Source of the DNA: JAQVCM01 sp040403095
GTDB taxonomy: Bacteria > Bacteroidota > Bacteroidia > Flavobacteriales_D > Crocinitomicaceae
Length of the DNA: 64,000 nucleotides
NCBI GenBank assembly: GCA_040403095.1
Contig: JBBALI010000010.1
Span: 39,133 to 103,132 of the forward strand
Reading direction: 5' to 3'
Numbering within the stretch: position 1 is the first letter of the stretch; the number at the start of each line of letters is the position of its first letter. Made by a program: the position numbers and the translations under genes. A model generated the notes under the pieces. It ran no database searches and had not been told where the DNA came from. It saw only the letters and a program-made list of their open reading frames with translations. Positions 62,207 through 64,000 of the stretch are shown piece by piece.

Positions 62207-62279
62207 TCTTCCCTACGCAGGCATTATCCTGACAGGTTCAATGGGTATAATCTCAGCCTTTTTGAGGCACCCCTTAGAG
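62207..62279 (-). promoter_or_regulatory. TPP (thiamine pyrophosphate) riboswitch
   Basis: Read on the minus strand, all conserved blocks of the THI element are present in order: CTAAGGGGTGCC, then CTGAGATTATACCC, TTGAACCTG, and ATAATGCC followed by GCGTAGGGAA. The 5' end starts within a few bases of the expected transcription start. The 3' end is about 78 nt before the receptor ATG at 62129. No separate intrinsic terminator is obvious in that gap, so control at translation start is possible. Confidence 0.95.
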
Positions 62280-62285
62280 ATGGTA

Positions 62286-62293
62286 CAAATTTA
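62286..62293 (-). promoter_or_regulatory. -7 box TAAATTTG for riboswitch leader
   Basis: Minus-strand TAAATTTG. Transcription would begin about 6-7 nt downstream, at the first base of the riboswitch. The -33 element is weak (CTG). Confidence 0.5.
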
Positions 62294-62332
62294 TGTAATA
62301 AAAATTTGATTTCAGCAGAAAATTTAGAAAAC

Positions 62333-62365
62333 AAAAAAGCCAAGCTTCAAAAATGAAACTTGGCT
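62333..62365 (-). terminator. Rho-independent terminator of pruA
   Basis: Stem AGCCAAG / CTTGGCT, extended by TTC / GAA, and six T residues on the minus strand, 19 bp after the pruA stop. Confidence 0.85.
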
Positions 62366-62383
62366 ATCGAAAAATAATTCTTT

Positions 62384-64000
62384 TTATCCTAAAAATGGAT
62401 ATCTATAATCAGTCGCTGGTACAAATGTTTCTTTGATTGTTCGTGCTGAAACCCAACGCAACAAATTCATGGATGCACCAGCTTTGTCGTTCGTTCCTGA
62501 ACCTCTTGCACCACCAAATGGTTGTTGACCTACAACAGCACCGGTTGGTTTGTCGTTGATGTAAAAGTTTCCAGCACTATTTTCTAATTTTTTAGTCGCC
62601 AAATTTATTGCATAACGGTCATTCGCAATAATTGAACCTGTCAAAGCGTAATCTGAAGTTTGATCCAAAATGGTCAATGTTGCTTCAAAATCTTTCGGCT
62701 CGTAGACGTAAATTGTCAAAACTGGTCCGAAAATTTCTTCACACATCGTTTTGAATTTTGGATTGGTAGTCACTACCAAAGTTGGTTCGATAAAATATCC
62801 TTTAGATTTATCATAATTTCCGCCTGCAATAATTTCCGCATCTGAAGAAGCTTTGATATCGTCGATGTATTTTGCGATTCTGTCAAAAGCTCTCTCACTG
62901 ATTACAGCATTTACAAAATTACTTGTATCTTCAGGAGAACCCATTTTCATCGAATTAACTTGGTCAACAGCAATTCTTTTTACATCATTCCAAATGTTTG
63001 AAGGAATATAGGCACGAGAAGCAGCAGAACATTTTTGTCCTTGGAATTCGAAAGCTCCACGTGTCATTGCTGTTGCAACTTCGGATGCATTTGCTGACTC
63101 ATGAACCATAATGAAATCTTTTCCACCCGTTTCCCCAACAATTCTTGGATAGCTTTTGAAATTTTCGATATTGTTAGCAATTCCTTTCCATAAATCACGG
63201 AAAACGCCAGTGGAACCTGTAAAATGTAAACCTGCAAAATCTTTGTGTTTGAAAATTGCGTCTCCAGCATCTTTTCCGCTCACAGTGACCATATTGATTA
63301 CACCGTCTGGCAATCCTGCAGCTTGAAATAATTCCATGATTATTTGAGCAGAATAAATTTGCGTTTCAGCTGGTTTCCAAACTACAACATTTCCCATCAT
63401 CGCTGGTGCTGCACAAAGATTGGCGGCAATTGAAGTAAAATTAAATGGAGTCAACGCAAAAACAAAACCTTCCAAAGGTCTGTATTGTAAACGATTCCAC
63501 ATTCCTGGCAAAGATTCAGGTTGCTCTTTGTAGATTTGCGTCATGTATTGCACATTGAATCGAAAGAAATCAATCAATTCGCAAGCAGCATCGATTTCAG
63601 CTTGAAAAACATTTTTAGATTGAGCCAACATGGTAGAAGCATTCATTCTAGCTCTGAAAGGTCCTGCCAATAAATCAGCTGCTCTTAAAAAAACCGCAGC
63701 TCTGTCTTCCCAAGGTAGATTTGCCCAAGCTTCTTTTGCACTCAAAGCAGCTTCGATTGCTTTTTCAACATGTGATACATCACCTTGATTATATGTTCCG
63801 AGCACTTTTGAATGCTCGTGAGGTGGAGTCAATGACTTTTTGTTATCAGTAAAAACTTTTTCAGCACCAATATACATGGGAATGTCAATAGGCGCCTGAT
63901 TATACATTTGTTTGTAAGTTGACAATAAAGATTCACGTTCCGGCGAACCAGTAGCATATGCTTTTACAGGTTCATTCACCGCAACAGGAACTGTTGAAAT
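62384..64000 (-). CDS. pruA: L-glutamate gamma-semialdehyde dehydrogenase (5' end outside window)
   Basis: At least 538 residues visible. Oxidises P5C/glutamate semialdehyde to glutamate in proline and arginine breakdown. Aldehyde-dehydrogenase motifs: GRETGG-type VGETGGKDFIMV (catalytic Glu) and FEFQGQKCSAASRAYIP (catalytic Cys), then KPTGAVVGQQPFGGARGSGTND near the C-terminus, a P5C-dehydrogenase hallmark. The frame stays open to the window edge (ISTVPVAVNEPVKAYATG), so the GTG at 63979 is not the start; only a few N-terminal residues are missing. No PutA fusion is seen. Confidence 0.95.
   Translation of the reverse strand: MSTVPVAVNEPVKAYATGSPERESLLSTYKQMYNQAPIDIPMYIGAEKVFTDNKKSLTPPHEHSKVLGTYNQGDVSHVEKAIEAALSAKEAWANLPWEDRAAVFLRAADLLAGPFRARMNASTMLAQSKNVFQAEIDAACELIDFFRFNVQYMTQIYKEQPESLPGMWNRLQYRPLEGFVFALTPFNFTSIAANLCAAPAMMGNVVVWKPAETQIYSAQIIMELFQAAGLPDGVINMVTVSGKDAGDAIFKHKDFAGLHFTGSTGVFRDLWKGIANNIENFKSYPRIVGETGGKDFIMVHESANASEVATAMTRGAFEFQGQKCSAASRAYIPSNIWNDVKRIAVDQVNSMKMGSPEDTSNFVNAVISERAFDRIAKYIDDIKASSDAEIIAGGNYDKSKGYFIEPTLVVTTNPKFKTMCEEIFGPVLTIYVYEPKDFEATLTILDQTSDYALTGSIIANDRYAINLATKKLENSAGNFYINDKPTGAVVGQQPFGGARGSGTNDKAGASMNLLRWVSARTIKETFVPATDYRYPFLG

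Noticed and set aside
63977..63979. GTG as the start of the aldehyde dehydrogenase
   Set aside because: Frame stays open to the window edge with residues typical of the family's N-terminus, so the gene is cut by the edge.

Overview
The window comes from a low-GC member of the Bacteroidetes, most likely order Flavobacteriales. The evidence is a subtilase with a C-terminal type IX secretion (Por) sorting domain, SusC-like TonB receptor architecture with an N-terminal carboxypeptidase-regulatory-like domain, several DUF1573 proteins, a PD40/TPR protein, and repeated TAnnTTTG-type -7 promoter boxes with no Shine-Dalgarno sequences. Genus is not assigned; family Crocinitomicaceae or a relative is only a guess. 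No rRNA, tRNA, CRISPR array, integrase or intact insertion sequence was seen.

Layout. 1-3.5 kb: end of a first polysaccharide locus (Wzx-type flippase cut by the window edge, two GT4 glycosyltransferases), closed by a striking inverted array of 8-bp repeats. 3.6-8.8 kb: EI24/CysZ-like membrane protein, PD40/TPR protein, secreted S8 protease, GNAT acetyltransferase. 8.8-22.3 kb: mostly housekeeping genes (rimO, an ECF sigma factor with an envelope-spanning partner, aroE, DedA, rhodanese, three DUF1573 proteins, a lipoprotein, def, purL, an ArsR regulator, pirin).

22.3-50.0 kb: a large surface-polysaccharide locus, mostly on the minus strand. It holds about twelve glycosyltransferases (GT4, GT2, GT11), an AsnB-type amidotransferase, a GT4/N-acetyl-sugar amidotransferase fusion with divergent HisH/HisF-like partners (WbuX/Y/Z system), an MBOAT/SGNH acetylation pair, an acyltransferase-3, a DegT aminotransferase plus a formyltransferase (together expected to make a formamido-dideoxyhexose), an alpha-1,2-fucosyltransferase-like GT11, an ABC exporter (Wzm/Wzt with a glycan-recognition C-terminus), and a Wzy-like membrane protein. 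Together these would build, decorate (amidino, formyl, acetyl groups) and export an O-antigen or capsule.

50.1-64.0 kb: RsbU-like PP2C phosphatase, lpxD, a three-gene unrecognised membrane cassette, a geranylgeranyl-reductase-family flavoprotein, dnaK with direct repeats upstream, a hybrid PAS/GAF histidine kinase, a TonB-dependent receptor under a TPP riboswitch (so probably a thiamine-compound importer), and the 3' part of pruA/rocA.

The most unusual signals are: (1) a dispersed palindromic element around AATATCGSAATAT that sits both between genes and in frame inside two genes; (2) the octamer array at 3.46-3.58 kb; (3) the GT-amidotransferase fusion with a HisF-like partner that has lost Asp11; (4) several promoters whose -7 box ends only 4 nt before the ATG, suggesting leaderless mRNAs. 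All functional statements rest on reading motifs by eye; no database search was run.
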